Shown in pieces: positions 35,524-45,037 of a stretch of DNA of 64,000 nt (the first letter of the stretch is position 1; every line of letters starts with the position of its first letter). Made by a program: the position numbers and the translations under genes. The notes beneath the pieces are model-generated. The model saw only the letters and a program-made list of their open reading frames with translations. It had not been told where the DNA came from and searched no databases. This DNA is from Bradyrhizobium sp. BR13661 (lineage in GTDB: Bacteria > Pseudomonadota > Alphaproteobacteria > Rhizobiales > Xanthobacteraceae), in the NCBI RefSeq assembly GCF_029892425.1, contig NZ_JARXWB010000027.1:1-64000 (forward strand), read 5' to 3'.

Positions 35524-36492
35524 TCAGATTTCGATGGCCTCGTCCGATCGTTGTCGGTGGTCGGTGCCGACAGGAGGACGTGCCGGACCGACGCCTGCCA
35601 CGGCAAAGCGCATGAAGTCGCGATACGCCTTCACAGCCTCGGAAAATTCAGTGTCACGGCGCCAGGCCAGTCCGACGTCCATGCTGGGCACTTCGTTCTC
35701 GATGACGCGAGTCTCGATCCGCTGGCCCTCGAGCGACCAGGGCCGGTAGACGAGATCGGACAGGATGGTGATGCCCATTCCGCCCGCGACCATGGATCGG
35801 ACCGCTTCGACGGAGGAGGTGCGGAAGATCGTTCGCGGTTCGAGCGACAAGGCGTTCCAGTAGCGCATCGACGTGTGCTTGGCTTCGTCGACGGTGAGCA
35901 TGACGTAAGGGTAGGTCGCGATCTCAGCGAGATGGACGCGCTCGGCACGTGTCAGTGGATGATCGGGAGAAAGCCACAACCGGCGTGGCGACCGCAACAA
36001 CGTCTCGCTCGCAAGCATGGCGTTGTTGTGCAGGTTCGAGACCAGCATGACGGCAAGATCGAGCGCACCGTCAACGACCGCGCGTTCGAGCACGTCGCGC
36101 GGCATCTCGAACAGCTCGACCGTGATCCCGGGAAAGCTCGCCTGGAAACGCATCTGATGCCGCGGCAGAAAATAGCCGGAAACGGTATAGGTGACGCCGA
36201 TGCGCACCGTTCCGAACAGCGGACCGGCGGACATATGCGTCCCGTGGACGGCTTCGGCGACTGACGCAAGGATCTGGCGTCCTTGCGACAGGAACCGGTT
36301 GCCCTCCATGGTGACGGTCACGCCGGTCGGGGTGCGCTCCAGCAGGCGGGCACAGACGATGGCTTCGAGTTGCTGGATCGCGGCGGTGACCGCGGATTGC
36401 GAGACATTCAGGTCGATGGCTGCCTGGCTGATACGCCCAGTCTCAGCGGCGGCGACGAAATAGCGGATTTGTTTCAAAGAAACGGACATCAC
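35524..36492 (-). CDS. LysR-family regulator
   Basis: This is a 322-residue protein with the LysR winged helix-turn-helix (GRISQAAIDLNVSQSAVTAA, then IQQLEAIVCARLLERTPTG) and an effector domain (GTVRIGVTYTVSGYF). It lies between the pxp operon and the AraC-type gene, all transcribed in the same direction. Which operon it controls cannot be read from position alone. Confidence 0.85.
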   Translation of the reverse strand: MMSVSLKQIRYFVAAAETGRISQAAIDLNVSQSAVTAAIQQLEAIVCARLLERTPTGVTVTMEGNRFLSQGRQILASVAEAVHGTHMSAGPLFGTVRIGVTYTVSGYFLPRHQMRFQASFPGITVELFEMPRDVLERAVVDGALDLAVMLVSNLHNNAMLASETLLRSPRRLWLSPDHPLTRAERVHLAEIATYPYVMLTVDEAKHTSMRYWNALSLEPRTIFRTSSVEAVRSMVAGGMGITILSDLVYRPWSLEGQRIETRVIENEVPSMDVGLAWRRDTEFSEAVKAYRDFMRFAVAGVGPARPPVGTDHRQRSDEAIEI

Positions 36493-36702
36493 GGTCGATC
36501 CGATATTTTGATTTTACCTAACTCACGATCGGTTGAGCGCTGCTTTTGGGCGTAAGGGATTTCAATGCAACTCCCGTGCCTAGTCTGCGCGCGGGTACCT
36601 GGAGGAACACAATAGTGGAGCAGCGGACGGTCAGAGCGACCAAGCGCCGTATCGGAGCTTGGTCGCCCGGGGGCGGCCGGATACTGTACGGCCCTTCAGC
36701 GC

Positions 36703-37683
36703 CTACGCCAATAAAGCACTGCGAAGCTTGCCCAGCAACCCGGCCCGGCTCTTGCGCGCCGCAAGGGCCTCTTCCATTCCGACCTTGACGAACTTCACCG
36801 GAGTGTTGGGCTGGAGCTGGCCGATCAAATCCATGTCCGCCGCGATGACCGTGCCGACCATGAAATAGCCGCCGCCCGAGACGGCGTCACGATGCAGCAC
36901 GATCGGCTCGGTGCCCCCGGGAACCTGGATCGATCCGTAGGGGTAGCAGGCATCGGTGATGTTGGACGGATCCGAACCTGCTCCGAAGGGGGGCTCGCGC
37001 GGCACGAATTCGAGCGGCTTGCCACCCTTGAAGCGGTAACCGATCCGATCAGCTTCCGGTGCGACCTTCCAGGTGTCGCCGAAAAAGCCAACGCCGGCCG
37101 TCTCGGTGATGCGATGCCAGTAGAGCCCGGGCATCACGCGCAATTCCGTCGGCATCCCCGCCGGCAGGCCGCGCAGATCCTTCGCGATTGTGCGGCCATC
37201 CTTGAAGGATGCGCTGGCCCCGCCGATGGGAAGTTCGTCACCGGCCTCGAGCTTTCGGCCCTTGAAGCCGCCCAGCGCGCCGAGCGCGTAGGTGGAACGC
37301 GAGCCAAGGACAAGCGGCACGTCGATGCCGCCAGCGATCGCAATATAGCCGCGCGCGCCCTGCTTGAGGAAATCGAAGGAGAGCTTCTGGCCGCGCTTCA
37401 CCTTGAAGCTCGTCCAGGTTTCGCGCGGTTCGCCATCGAGCCTCGGCGGCAGCTCGGCGCCAGTGATCGCGACCAGGGCGTCATCGGTGAACTCGAGCTC
37501 CGGCCCCATGAACACGGCCTCGAGGACTGCAGCGCCTTCCTCGTTGCCCACGAGCAGGTTTGCAGCGGCAAGGGCGTGACGATCCATGCCGCCGGAGAGC
37601 GGGATGCCGATGTGATAGTAGCCGGGACGCCCCAAGTCCTGCACGGTTGTGGCAAGGCCGGGCTTCAAGACTTTAATTGCCAT
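36703..37683 (-). CDS. pxpC: 5-oxoprolinase subunit C / carboxyltransferase subdomain (KipA family)
   Basis: This 326-residue KipA/AHS2 family protein starts MAIKVLKPGLATTVQDLGRPGY, a highly characteristic opening, and contains SGGMDRHALAAANLLVGN. The same fold forms half of the carboxyltransferase domain of urea carboxylase. With PxpA and PxpB it hydrolyses 5-oxoproline with ATP. It is the last gene of the ten-gene importer-pxp operon and overlaps pxpB by 11 bases. Confidence 0.87.
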   Translation of the reverse strand: MAIKVLKPGLATTVQDLGRPGYYHIGIPLSGGMDRHALAAANLLVGNEEGAAVLEAVFMGPELEFTDDALVAITGAELPPRLDGEPRETWTSFKVKRGQKLSFDFLKQGARGYIAIAGGIDVPLVLGSRSTYALGALGGFKGRKLEAGDELPIGGASASFKDGRTIAKDLRGLPAGMPTELRVMPGLYWHRITETAGVGFFGDTWKVAPEADRIGYRFKGGKPLEFVPREPPFGAGSDPSNITDACYPYGSIQVPGGTEPIVLHRDAVSGGGYFMVGTVIAADMDLIGQLQPNTPVKFVKVGMEEALAARKSRAGLLGKLRSALLA

Positions 37684-38548
37684 GGAGAACCCCCTCGAGC
37701 TTGCGATTATAGGCGTCGATGTCGTGGTTGAACTCGGTCAGCGAAAACGAGACGTCGCGGATGATTGGCGCGAAACGGCCGGCATCGACATCGGCCACGG
37801 CAGCGTCATAGGCCGCTCGGTCGATCGGCTTCCACTTCACGATGTCGCCCGGCTTGAACAGGCACATGAAGTCGCGCAGATAGCTGATCTTCTGGTTGGG
37901 GTCGTAGATCGGCATCGGCGTGATGCCGAACATCTGGTAGCCGCCGGCGCCGCGTACCGAATAGATGCAGCTGAAGCATCCGCCGTGCCCGACGGTGAGT
38001 TTTGGCGTGTCCGTGCGCGGGCGCAGATATTTCGGCGCCTGGATCTGCCGCTGGCGTTCCACCATCTGGTAGAGGAACGGCAGGCCCGCGACGAAACCGA
38101 CCATCGAGACGAACCATGGCGCGCTTGAGTGGGCTTTGATGAAGGCGTCGACACCATCTAGTCCGTTGATGCGCGCGGCATATTCGAGATCGGTGCCGTT
38201 CGGGTCCTGATGGCGCTCTCGGAAGCGCATCAAGGTCTCGTGCGTCCAGGGGTCATTGTAGAGCACGGGGATTTCGATGATCCGCGTCTTGATGACGGGA
38301 GCGGATTTCTCGGATGCGGAATCCAGCTTTTTCAGCTCTGCAAGCAGGTCGTCGGGCTTGATCTGATCCGGATCGAACTTGACCTGATAGGACGCGTTGG
38401 CCGGGCAGATCTCGGTCACGCCGTTGATCTTGGCCTCGCGCACCGCATTGGTGATGAAGAGGCCTTTGAAGAACGCCTCAAGTGACATGGCCTCAGCGAC
38501 CTCGGCGAAGATGTGCTCATCGCCGCCGTAGGAAAATCGAGTTTGCAT
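37673..38548 (-). CDS. pxpB: 5-oxoprolinase subunit B / carboxyltransferase subdomain (KipI family)
   Basis: This 291-residue KipI/AHS1 family protein has NGVTEICPANASYQVKFD early and GHGGCFSCIYSVRGAGGYQMFG near the C-terminal part, where the family has its GPGGWRIIG-like block. It is longer than the usual 220-240 residues, with extra sequence in the middle and a C-terminal extension. AGGAGGCCGC precedes the ATG. AHS1 and AHS2 together form a carboxyltransferase-like unit in urea carboxylase. Confidence 0.82.
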   Translation of the reverse strand: MQTRFSYGGDEHIFAEVAEAMSLEAFFKGLFITNAVREAKINGVTEICPANASYQVKFDPDQIKPDDLLAELKKLDSASEKSAPVIKTRIIEIPVLYNDPWTHETLMRFRERHQDPNGTDLEYAARINGLDGVDAFIKAHSSAPWFVSMVGFVAGLPFLYQMVERQRQIQAPKYLRPRTDTPKLTVGHGGCFSCIYSVRGAGGYQMFGITPMPIYDPNQKISYLRDFMCLFKPGDIVKWKPIDRAAYDAAVADVDAGRFAPIIRDVSFSLTEFNHDIDAYNRKLEGVLHGN

Positions 38549-38591
38549 GACTAGCGGCCTCCTGTTGCTGACGGGGCGGGTTCTCTCGCGG

Positions 38592-39992
38592 TCATTGCGC
38601 GACCTTGGCGGTCGGTGACGGCGCTGTGGTGCCGAGCGACGCCGCATGGGTTTCCAGCCATGGTTCGAGCCAGGCTGTATGAAAGCGCGCGGCCTGAACG
38701 TCGGGATCGCGCGCGAGCGCCTGATGCAGCGGCTTGGTCGTCGCCAGGCCCTCGACGCTGAGCTCCGCAAGCGCACGCTCGAGCCGCCGGATCGCACTCG
38801 GTCTGTCCTTGTCGTGCACGATCAGCTTGCCGAGCAGGCTGTCGTAGAACGGCGGTACGGTGTAGCCCTGATAGAGCATGCTATCGAAGCGCACGCCGTC
38901 TCCTTCGGGTACGCTGAGGCCGCTGATTGTGCCGGGGCTTGGGAGAAAGCCTTTCGCGGGATCCTCGGCGTTGATGCGGACTTCGATCGAATGACCGTGG
39001 ACGCGAACCTGATCTTGGCGGAAGCGCAGCGGCTCGCCGCCGGCAATCCGGATCATCTCGCCCACGAGGTCGATGCCAGTGACCATCTCCGTCACGGGGT
39101 GTTCGACCTGGATTCGCGTGTTCATCTCCAGGAAGTAGAACTCGTGGCTGCGGTCGTCATAGAGATATTCCAGCGTTCCGGCGCCGCGATAGTCGACGGC
39201 CTTGGCCAGCGCAACGGCCGACGAACACAGTCTGTCGCGAACGGCCGGCGTCAGCGAAGGCGAGGGGGCTTCTTCCCAGACCTTCTGACGGCGCCGTTGC
39301 AGCGAGCACTCGCGCTCGAAACAATGGATGATGTCGCGCCCATCGCCGAGGATCTGCACCTCGATGTGCCGCGCACCTTCAATCAGCTTCTCGACATAGA
39401 GCCCGCCATCGCCGAAGGCCGCGAGCGCCTCCGCCTGTGCCTGTGGCATCAGATGATGGAATTCCTCGGCGGAACGTGCGATGCGGATGCCGCGTCCGCC
39501 ACCACCGGCCGCGGCCTTGATCATCACGGGAAAGCCGGTCTTCTCGACCAGCGCGAACGCTGCGTCGGCAGATTCCAGGCGTCCGGCGCTGCCGGGAACG
39601 GTCGGCACGCCGGCCGCGGCCGCAGCCTCCCGGGCCGCGACCTTGTCGCCCATCAGCCGGATCGATTGCGCCGTCGGACCGACAAAGATCAGTCCCGTCG
39701 CCTCGACGGCGGCCGCGAACTCGGCGTTCTCGGCCAGGAAGCCGTAACCGGGATGGATGGCGTCGGCGCCGGTCGTCTTGGCGGCGGCGAGGATCGTCGC
39801 CTGGTTGAGATAGGACTTGGAGGCTTGCGGCGGACCGATCTCGATCGACTCGTCCGCGAGCTTCACGGCAAGCGAATCCTTGTCGGCCTTGCTGTAGACC
39901 TGCACGGTCGCGATGCCGAGTTCGCACGCCGCACGAATGATACGGACGGCGATCTCGCCCCGATTGGCGATGAGGAGCTTTTGGATCGTCAT
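38592..39992 (-). CDS. accC: Biotin carboxylase (AccC family)
   Basis: This is a 466-residue ATP-grasp biotin carboxylase. It starts MTIQKLLIANRGEIAVRIIR and shows the glycine-rich AAAGGGGRGIRI loop, the HIEVQILGD segment and EMNTRIQVEHPVTE with the active-site arginine. It carboxylates biotin on the adjacent carrier protein. This is an extra copy clearly dedicated to the pxp operon rather than the housekeeping acetyl-CoA carboxylase. An upstream ATG overlapping the carrier gene is less likely. Confidence 0.88.
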   Translation of the reverse strand: MTIQKLLIANRGEIAVRIIRAACELGIATVQVYSKADKDSLAVKLADESIEIGPPQASKSYLNQATILAAAKTTGADAIHPGYGFLAENAEFAAAVEATGLIFVGPTAQSIRLMGDKVAAREAAAAAGVPTVPGSAGRLESADAAFALVEKTGFPVMIKAAAGGGGRGIRIARSAEEFHHLMPQAQAEALAAFGDGGLYVEKLIEGARHIEVQILGDGRDIIHCFERECSLQRRRQKVWEEAPSPSLTPAVRDRLCSSAVALAKAVDYRGAGTLEYLYDDRSHEFYFLEMNTRIQVEHPVTEMVTGIDLVGEMIRIAGGEPLRFRQDQVRVHGHSIEVRINAEDPAKGFLPSPGTISGLSVPEGDGVRFDSMLYQGYTVPPFYDSLLGKLIVHDKDRPSAIRRLERALAELSVEGLATTKPLHQALARDPDVQAARFHTAWLEPWLETHAASLGTTAPSPTAKVAQ

Positions 39993-40008
39993 GGCTGGTC
40001 TGGCGGTC

Positions 40009-40251
40009 TCAAACATCAATCTCGGCAATTGGTTGTCCCGCCATTATGGCTTCCTCATTCTCGGCCAGGAAGCGCAAGATCTTTCCCGACGCGCCGGCCT
40101 TCACCTCGTTGAATGATTTCATCACCTCGATGAGACCGATCGTGTCGTTCTCCGTGATCGTGTCGCCGTCCGACTTGTAGTCCGGCTTGTCGGGTGCGGG
40201 CTTGCGATAGAATATGCCGGGTAGGGGCGAGAATATCTGCTGTGTTGCCAT
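40009..40251 (-). CDS. accB: Small biotin carboxyl carrier protein
   Basis: This is an 80-residue lipoyl/biotinyl domain with the biotinylation motif EVMKSFNEV (Lys in VMK) and the flanking beta-strands (GIFYRKPAPDKP, AGQPIAEIDV). It lacks the N-terminal region of housekeeping AccB, so it is a stand-alone carrier domain. A strong CAGGAGGAC ribosome site stands before the ATG. It lies between pxpA and accC. Confidence 0.87.
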   Translation of the reverse strand: MATQQIFSPLPGIFYRKPAPDKPDYKSDGDTITENDTIGLIEVMKSFNEVKAGASGKILRFLAENEEAIMAGQPIAEIDV

Positions 40252-40286
40252 GAGGTCCTCCTGGTTGTACGTTTCTTCGGCAGTTC

Positions 40287-41015
40287 TCATCGCGCGGTGA
40301 GATAGGGGCGGACGGCCTCGCGAACCGCGTGTGCGATCGCGACGGCATTGGGCGTGTCGGAGTGGATGCAGATCGAGTCGGCTCCGACCAGGACGTCGTT
40401 TCCTGCCACCGAGCGGGTCTTGCCTTCGTTCACCGCGCGCGTGCACCGCGACGCCGCATCGGCCGGATCCTTGGCTTCATGCTCGCGTGTGATGATGAGG
40501 CTGCCGTCGGCATTGTAGTCGAGGTCGGCGTAGTATTCGGCGACGAAGGTGTGGCCGCGCCGCTCGTAGACCATCTGATGCAGCGTGCCCTTCATGCCGA
40601 GCAGTGGCACCTTGTAGACATCGGCGGCATCGGCGACGGCCTCCGCGATGTTCTCGCTGCGCGCGGCCATGCCGTAGAGGGCACCGTGCGGCTTGATGTG
40701 ATTGAGCGGTAGGCCTTCGGCATCCAGGAATGCCTTGAGCGCACCGATCTGATAAAGCAGGCAGTTCGTCAATTCCTCGCGGTCGATCTTCATCTCCCGC
40801 CGTCCGAAGCCCTGCAAGTCCGGCAGTGACGGATGGGCGCCCACCTTGACGCCGAATTGCTTGGCGAGCTGCACCGTTTTCCGCATGTGATTGAAGTCGG
40901 ATGCATGGAAGCCGCAAGCCACGTTGGCGACATCGATGTGAGGCATCAGGGCCTTGTCGTCACCCATCTTGTAGAGGCCATAGGCCTCGCCCATGTCGCA
41001 ATTGATCACGACCAT
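40287..41015 (-). CDS. pxpA: 5-oxoprolinase subunit A (LamB/YcsF family)
   Basis: This is a 242-residue LamB/YcsF protein. NCDMGEAYGLYKMGDD opens it, followed by NVACGFHASDF, GAHPSLPDLQGFGRR and KPHGALYG, the conserved metal-associated blocks of the family. PxpA opens the 5-oxoproline or a related lactam ring after activation. The start follows AGGAGA. It is the first catabolic gene after the ABC importer, 89 bp downstream of the binding-protein stop. Confidence 0.88.
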   Translation of the reverse strand: MVVINCDMGEAYGLYKMGDDKALMPHIDVANVACGFHASDFNHMRKTVQLAKQFGVKVGAHPSLPDLQGFGRREMKIDREELTNCLLYQIGALKAFLDAEGLPLNHIKPHGALYGMAARSENIAEAVADAADVYKVPLLGMKGTLHQMVYERRGHTFVAEYYADLDYNADGSLIITREHEAKDPADAASRCTRAVNEGKTRSVAGNDVLVGADSICIHSDTPNAVAIAHAVREAVRPYLTAR

Positions 41016-41059
41016 TCTCCTGTTTCCTCTCAATGGCTTGCGTTCAGTCCAGGGGGAAG

Positions 41060-41093
41060 GCCGCCCGCAGGTGCGACACGCACCGCGGGCGGC
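41060..41093 (-). promoter_or_regulatory. Strong intercistronic hairpin between binding protein and pxpA
   Basis: GCCGCCCGC-A-GGTGCG, loop ACA, CGCACC-GCGGGCGGC form a 15-bp G+C stem with one bulged A. It lies 12 bases after the binding-protein stop and 45 bases before pxpA. No T tract follows on the transcribed strand, so mRNA stabilisation or partial attenuation is more likely than termination. Confidence 0.65.
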
Positions 41094-41104
41094 GCATTGC
41101 CAGC

Positions 41105-42298
41105 TTACTTCGACACCAGATAGTCGACCGGGATCTTCTCCGAGATGGTCCACTGATCGACCATCTTCGGCTTGCCGCCCTCGGTGTCGATAATCAGGTA
41201 ACGGCCCTGGTTCTGATGGTGGATGTCCTTGTTGAAGGTACGCGGCCCGAACAGCGTGGCCTCGTTGTTCATCTTTTCCAGCTCGGCGACCACAGCCGGG
41301 GCGTCGGTGGTCTTGGCACGTTCGACCGCCTTGGCCCAAACGTCGATCAGGACATAGCCGGGATAGACGTACTGGCTGGACGGATCGCCGCCCGTGACTT
41401 CCTTGTACTTCTTGTTGAACTCGCCGACCTTCGGATTGGGATCGTCGCCGTAGATCGAGCCCTGCACTGGAACGTAAAAGTTCGACAGATCCGGAACGGC
41501 GTTCAGCCAGTAGCTGCCGTCCATGCCCGAGCCGTTAAGGATCATCGACTTGATGCCGGCAGCCCGGATCTGCTTGATGGCCGAGACCGCACCCGGCATC
41601 ATCGTGCAAACCATGATGGCGTCGGGCTCCTTCGGCAGGCTCTTGATGCGCGTGATCTGGGACGCGATCGAGGCGTCGTCATTCTTGAACGTATCGCTTC
41701 CGGCCAGCGTCGCGTCCTTGAGCTTCGGCATCATCCAGTCGAAGCCATCGCAGATGCCCTTGTTGTAGACGGTCCAGCTGTCGAGAAGCCGGTAAAAGCT
41801 GCGGGCATTCTTCTTGTTGTAGGCCCATTCCGCCATGGTCGCGCCCTGCACGGCGGCCAGAACCGACGCGGAGAACGAGTAGGGGCCGACGCCGGGGATG
41901 CCGGCCTTGATCGATTCGGCGCAGAGGAAGAACGAGACTTTGCCCGCCGCTTGCGCCTGGAGCGCCGCCGGCGCGCCGAAATCGTAATCGCAGGACACGA
42001 CCACGAGATCTGCGCCCTGATCGAGCACCGCGAGACCTGCCTTCGCGCCTTCGGCCTGGTCGGTCTTGGTGTCGGCAAAGACGGCCTTGATCTTCTTGCC
42101 GAGCAAGCCTCCCGCCTTGTTGATCTCGTCGATGCGGATCATTGCCGCATCTTGTGCCGGCTTGTCATAGGCTTGCATGAAACCCGAAGCCGCGGTCGCA
42201 AATCCGACGACGATCTCGTCGGCCGCTTTGGCAGGTGTGAACCAGAGTGCGGACACTCCAGTCAGGACGCTCAGTATTCTCGCAAGACGCATAACCAT
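41105..42298 (-). CDS. ABC importer periplasmic binding protein (pxp operon)
   Basis: This is a 397-residue HAAT-type binding protein with a Sec signal peptide of about 25 residues (ARILSVLTGVSALWFTPAKA-ADE). Unlike the two aromatic-module paralogues it has no twin-arginine motif. It stands between the LivM-type permease and pxpA in one operon, so its ligand is probably the lactam or amide degraded by PxpABC. A second ATG two codons in is an alternative start. Confidence 0.85.
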   Translation of the reverse strand: MVMRLARILSVLTGVSALWFTPAKAADEIVVGFATAASGFMQAYDKPAQDAAMIRIDEINKAGGLLGKKIKAVFADTKTDQAEGAKAGLAVLDQGADLVVVSCDYDFGAPAALQAQAAGKVSFFLCAESIKAGIPGVGPYSFSASVLAAVQGATMAEWAYNKKNARSFYRLLDSWTVYNKGICDGFDWMMPKLKDATLAGSDTFKNDDASIASQITRIKSLPKEPDAIMVCTMMPGAVSAIKQIRAAGIKSMILNGSGMDGSYWLNAVPDLSNFYVPVQGSIYGDDPNPKVGEFNKKYKEVTGGDPSSQYVYPGYVLIDVWAKAVERAKTTDAPAVVAELEKMNNEATLFGPRTFNKDIHHQNQGRYLIIDTEGGKPKMVDQWTISEKIPVDYLVSK

Positions 42299-42320
42299 TC
42301 CTCCAGCTGTGCAGTTAAAT

Positions 42321-43394
42321 TCAGTTCAGTTCCTTCATCGCGGTCCGCACCGGGCGTGACCATCGTCGCAGCATCGGCCATCCGCGCCAGGAGAACTCCT
42401 GGTTGCGGGTGAGGCCGGTCGGCAGGTACATCAGGATGACGATGGTGATGATGCCGATCGCGATCTCCTGGACGCCGTTCGGCAGCGCAACCTTGAGTGC
42501 GCCAAGGCTGATGCCCTTCTCGAGGTTGCGGAACAATTCGATCAGCACCGAGATCGTGACGACGCCGGTGACGGCGCCGCTGAGGCTGTACATTCCGCCG
42601 ACGACCAGCATCGACAGGGTGATGAAGGTCGTCCGCAGATAAAAGGCACCGGGGTTGACGATGCTCAGGAAGTGCGCGTAGAGCGCACCGGCTATGCCGA
42701 TGATGAAGGCGCTGACCACGAATGCGATCAGCCGCTCGCGGACAATGTCGATGCCCGAGGCGCTGGCGGCGACCGACTCATCGCGTGTGGCGCGAAGCGC
42801 GAGCCCGGAGCGGGAAATCGCGTAGAGATAGGCGATCAGGATCGCAACAGCCGCACCGAGCCAGCCGATCCATACGTTCATGGTCGGCGGTATGCCGACG
42901 ATCGAACCCTGTCCGCCCGTGACCGAATCCCAGTTCGAATAGACGTTGTTGACGACGCCGAGAAGTCCGAAGGTCGCGATTGAGGCGGCAATCCCCGACA
43001 GGCGCATGATGACGCGACCAACGACGAGCGCGAACAGGGCGGCGAACACGCCCGAAATGGGTGTGGCGACCCACATCGGCAGTTGCGTGTGCAGCAGCCA
43101 CGCGGGCAGTCCCTTGAGTGTGATCGACTTCATCACGGGCGGGATCGCGAGCCATGCGGTCATGTAGGCGCCGAGGCACATGAAGCTGATGTGCCCGAAC
43201 GAGAGCAGGCCCGAATTTCCGACAAACACGTAGAGGCCGACGACCACCATGATGTTGATGAACATCTCGACGGCCGTCCGGTTGAACGCTCGGGTGCCGA
43301 ACTGATAGCTCAGCGCCGCCATGACGAGCAGCACGACGATCAGCATGATCGGTGTCAGCATCGTTTGCCGGATGACAGACGGCCGCTTCGACAT
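42321..43394 (-). CDS. ABC importer permease, LivM type
   Basis: This is a 357-residue membrane protein with LivM blocks NSGLLSFGHISFMCLGAYM and LVVGGMYSLSGAVTG. It starts 3 bases after the LivH-type stop and is followed 22 bases on by the binding-protein gene. Confidence 0.88.
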   Translation of the reverse strand: MSKRPSVIRQTMLTPIMLIVVLLVMAALSYQFGTRAFNRTAVEMFINIMVVVGLYVFVGNSGLLSFGHISFMCLGAYMTAWLAIPPVMKSITLKGLPAWLLHTQLPMWVATPISGVFAALFALVVGRVIMRLSGIAASIATFGLLGVVNNVYSNWDSVTGGQGSIVGIPPTMNVWIGWLGAAVAILIAYLYAISRSGLALRATRDESVAASASGIDIVRERLIAFVVSAFIIGIAGALYAHFLSIVNPGAFYLRTTFITLSMLVVGGMYSLSGAVTGVVTISVLIELFRNLEKGISLGALKVALPNGVQEIAIGIITIVILMYLPTGLTRNQEFSWRGWPMLRRWSRPVRTAMKELN

Positions 43395-43397
43395 CGA

Positions 43398-44312
43398 TCA
43401 GACCCTCTGCTTGGCGGATTTTGGTGCAAACAGGCCTTGCGGCCGCACCAGCAGGACGACGATCACCGCGCCATAGACGAAGGCATCGCGAAAGACGCGT
43501 GCGTCGTGCGGCAATGTTGCCTGGAAGACGACGCTGGCGGCGCCAATGATGAAGCCGCCGGCGACGGCGCCGGGTACACTGCCGAGGCCGCCGATCACGG
43601 TGGCGATGAAGGCGATCAGCATGACGTTGGCACCCATGTTGATGTCGGCGGTGCCGGAGATGGTGGCCAGGATCAATCCGATCGCCGCAGCCAGCATGCC
43701 GCTGATGGCAAAGGCCAGCAGGATGACGCCGTTGGCGCGGACGCCGAGCATGCGCGCCATGGTGAAGTTTTCGGCCGCGGCACGCATTTCGAGGCCATAG
43801 CGTGTGCGCTTGAGGAACAGCACGAGCACGGCGAGCGCTGCCAGCGTAATGACGATGGTCACGACCTGCAGCATCGGGATGTGGGCGCCGAGAAAGTCGA
43901 CCGGGAGGCCGAGACTTGGCCACAGCGTGATCGACTTCGGACGGCTCGAATAGAACATCAGCAGGATGTGGCGGATGACGAAGCCGAGGGCGAAGGACGC
44001 GATCATCATCGTTGCCGGATTGGTGTTGCGGAAACGGCGGAATACGATGATCTCCGACAGGATCGAAAGAGCCGCGCCGATCATCAGCAACAGCGGAATT
44101 AGGAGATAAAACGGCAGCATGCCGGCGAAAACGACCGCGGTTGCATCGATCGATGGCCACAGCATTGCGAACACGCAGAAGGCGATGAAGTCGCCATGGG
44201 CGAAGTTGACGAGCCGCATGACGCCGAAGATCAGCGCGATGCCCAGCGCGCCCAGAGCATAGAGACTGCCGAGGCTCAGTGCGTCGAAGATGATCTGCAG
44301 AACCGCCGTCAT
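43398..44312 (-). CDS. ABC importer permease, LivH type
   Basis: This is a 304-residue membrane protein with the LivH opening (SLGSLYALGALGIALIFGVM, then NFAHGDFIAF) and VIGGLGSVPGAVAGG. It is second in a pair of permeases, packed 2 bases after the LivF-type ATPase. Confidence 0.88.
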   Translation of the reverse strand: MTAVLQIIFDALSLGSLYALGALGIALIFGVMRLVNFAHGDFIAFCVFAMLWPSIDATAVVFAGMLPFYLLIPLLLMIGAALSILSEIIVFRRFRNTNPATMMIASFALGFVIRHILLMFYSSRPKSITLWPSLGLPVDFLGAHIPMLQVVTIVITLAALAVLVLFLKRTRYGLEMRAAAENFTMARMLGVRANGVILLAFAISGMLAAAIGLILATISGTADINMGANVMLIAFIATVIGGLGSVPGAVAGGFIIGAASVVFQATLPHDARVFRDAFVYGAVIVVLLVRPQGLFAPKSAKQRV

Positions 44313-44314
44313 GC

Positions 44315-45037
44315 TCAGTGGTCTCCGAAGCCGAAATAGGCCTGCTTCAGCCGCTCGTCCTTGATCATGTCGGCGGCGGCGCCCTCGAGGACGATGCGTC
44401 CGCCGCGAATCAGGATCATGCGTCCACCGGTCATCATGGCGCGCGTCGAGCTTTGCTCGACGATCAGCAGCGTCAGCTTGCGCTGCGCCCGTAGCCGCAC
44501 CAGGATCTCGTAGACCTGATCGATGATCTTGGGCGCGAGTCCGAGCGATGGCTCGTCGATGGCCATGATGCGCGGAGCCGTCATCAACGCGCGACCGATG
44601 ACAAGCATCTGCTGCTGGCCGCCGGAGAGCATGCCCGCCGCAGTGTGACGACGATCGGCCAGCATCGGGAATTCGGCGTAGACGGATTCGAGGTCGCCGG
44701 CGATCTTGTGCCTGTCGCGCCGCATACCTGTGCCGACCTTCAGATTTTCCTCGATGCTCAGTGCGCCGAAGACGTTGCGTCCTTCCGGCACCAGCGAAAA
44801 TCCCCGCCGGGCGATGTCCTCCGGCGAGGCGCCCGTCACTTTCGCGCCGTCCATGGTGATGGCGCCCGAGCCCGTCGGCACGACGCCGGCGATCGCGTTC
44901 AGCAGCGTCGATTTGCCTGCGCCATTGGGGCCTGTTACGAACAGCACCTCACCCTCGGCGATCTCTAGCGTGACGCCGCGCAACGCCGTCAGGCGTCCGT
45001 AGCTGACAGTGATGTCGTCGACGGCGAGCAGCGTCAT
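44315..45037 (-). CDS. ABC importer ATPase, LivF type
   Basis: This 240-residue ATPase has Walker A GPNGAGKST, canonical LSGGQQQM, and Walker B IMAIDEPSLGLAP, with isoleucine/alanine rather than the usual leucines before DE. An ATGA overlap couples it to LivG. Confidence 0.9.
   Translation of the reverse strand: MTLLAVDDITVSYGRLTALRGVTLEIAEGEVLFVTGPNGAGKSTLLNAIAGVVPTGSGAITMDGAKVTGASPEDIARRGFSLVPEGRNVFGALSIEENLKVGTGMRRDRHKIAGDLESVYAEFPMLADRRHTAAGMLSGGQQQMLVIGRALMTAPRIMAIDEPSLGLAPKIIDQVYEILVRLRAQRKLTLLIVEQSSTRAMMTGGRMILIRGGRIVLEGAAADMIKDERLKQAYFGFGDH

Noticed and set aside
38646..40112. 488-codon plus-strand frame opposite accC
   Set aside because: It is antisense to a clear biotin carboxylase and lacks any recognisable motif.
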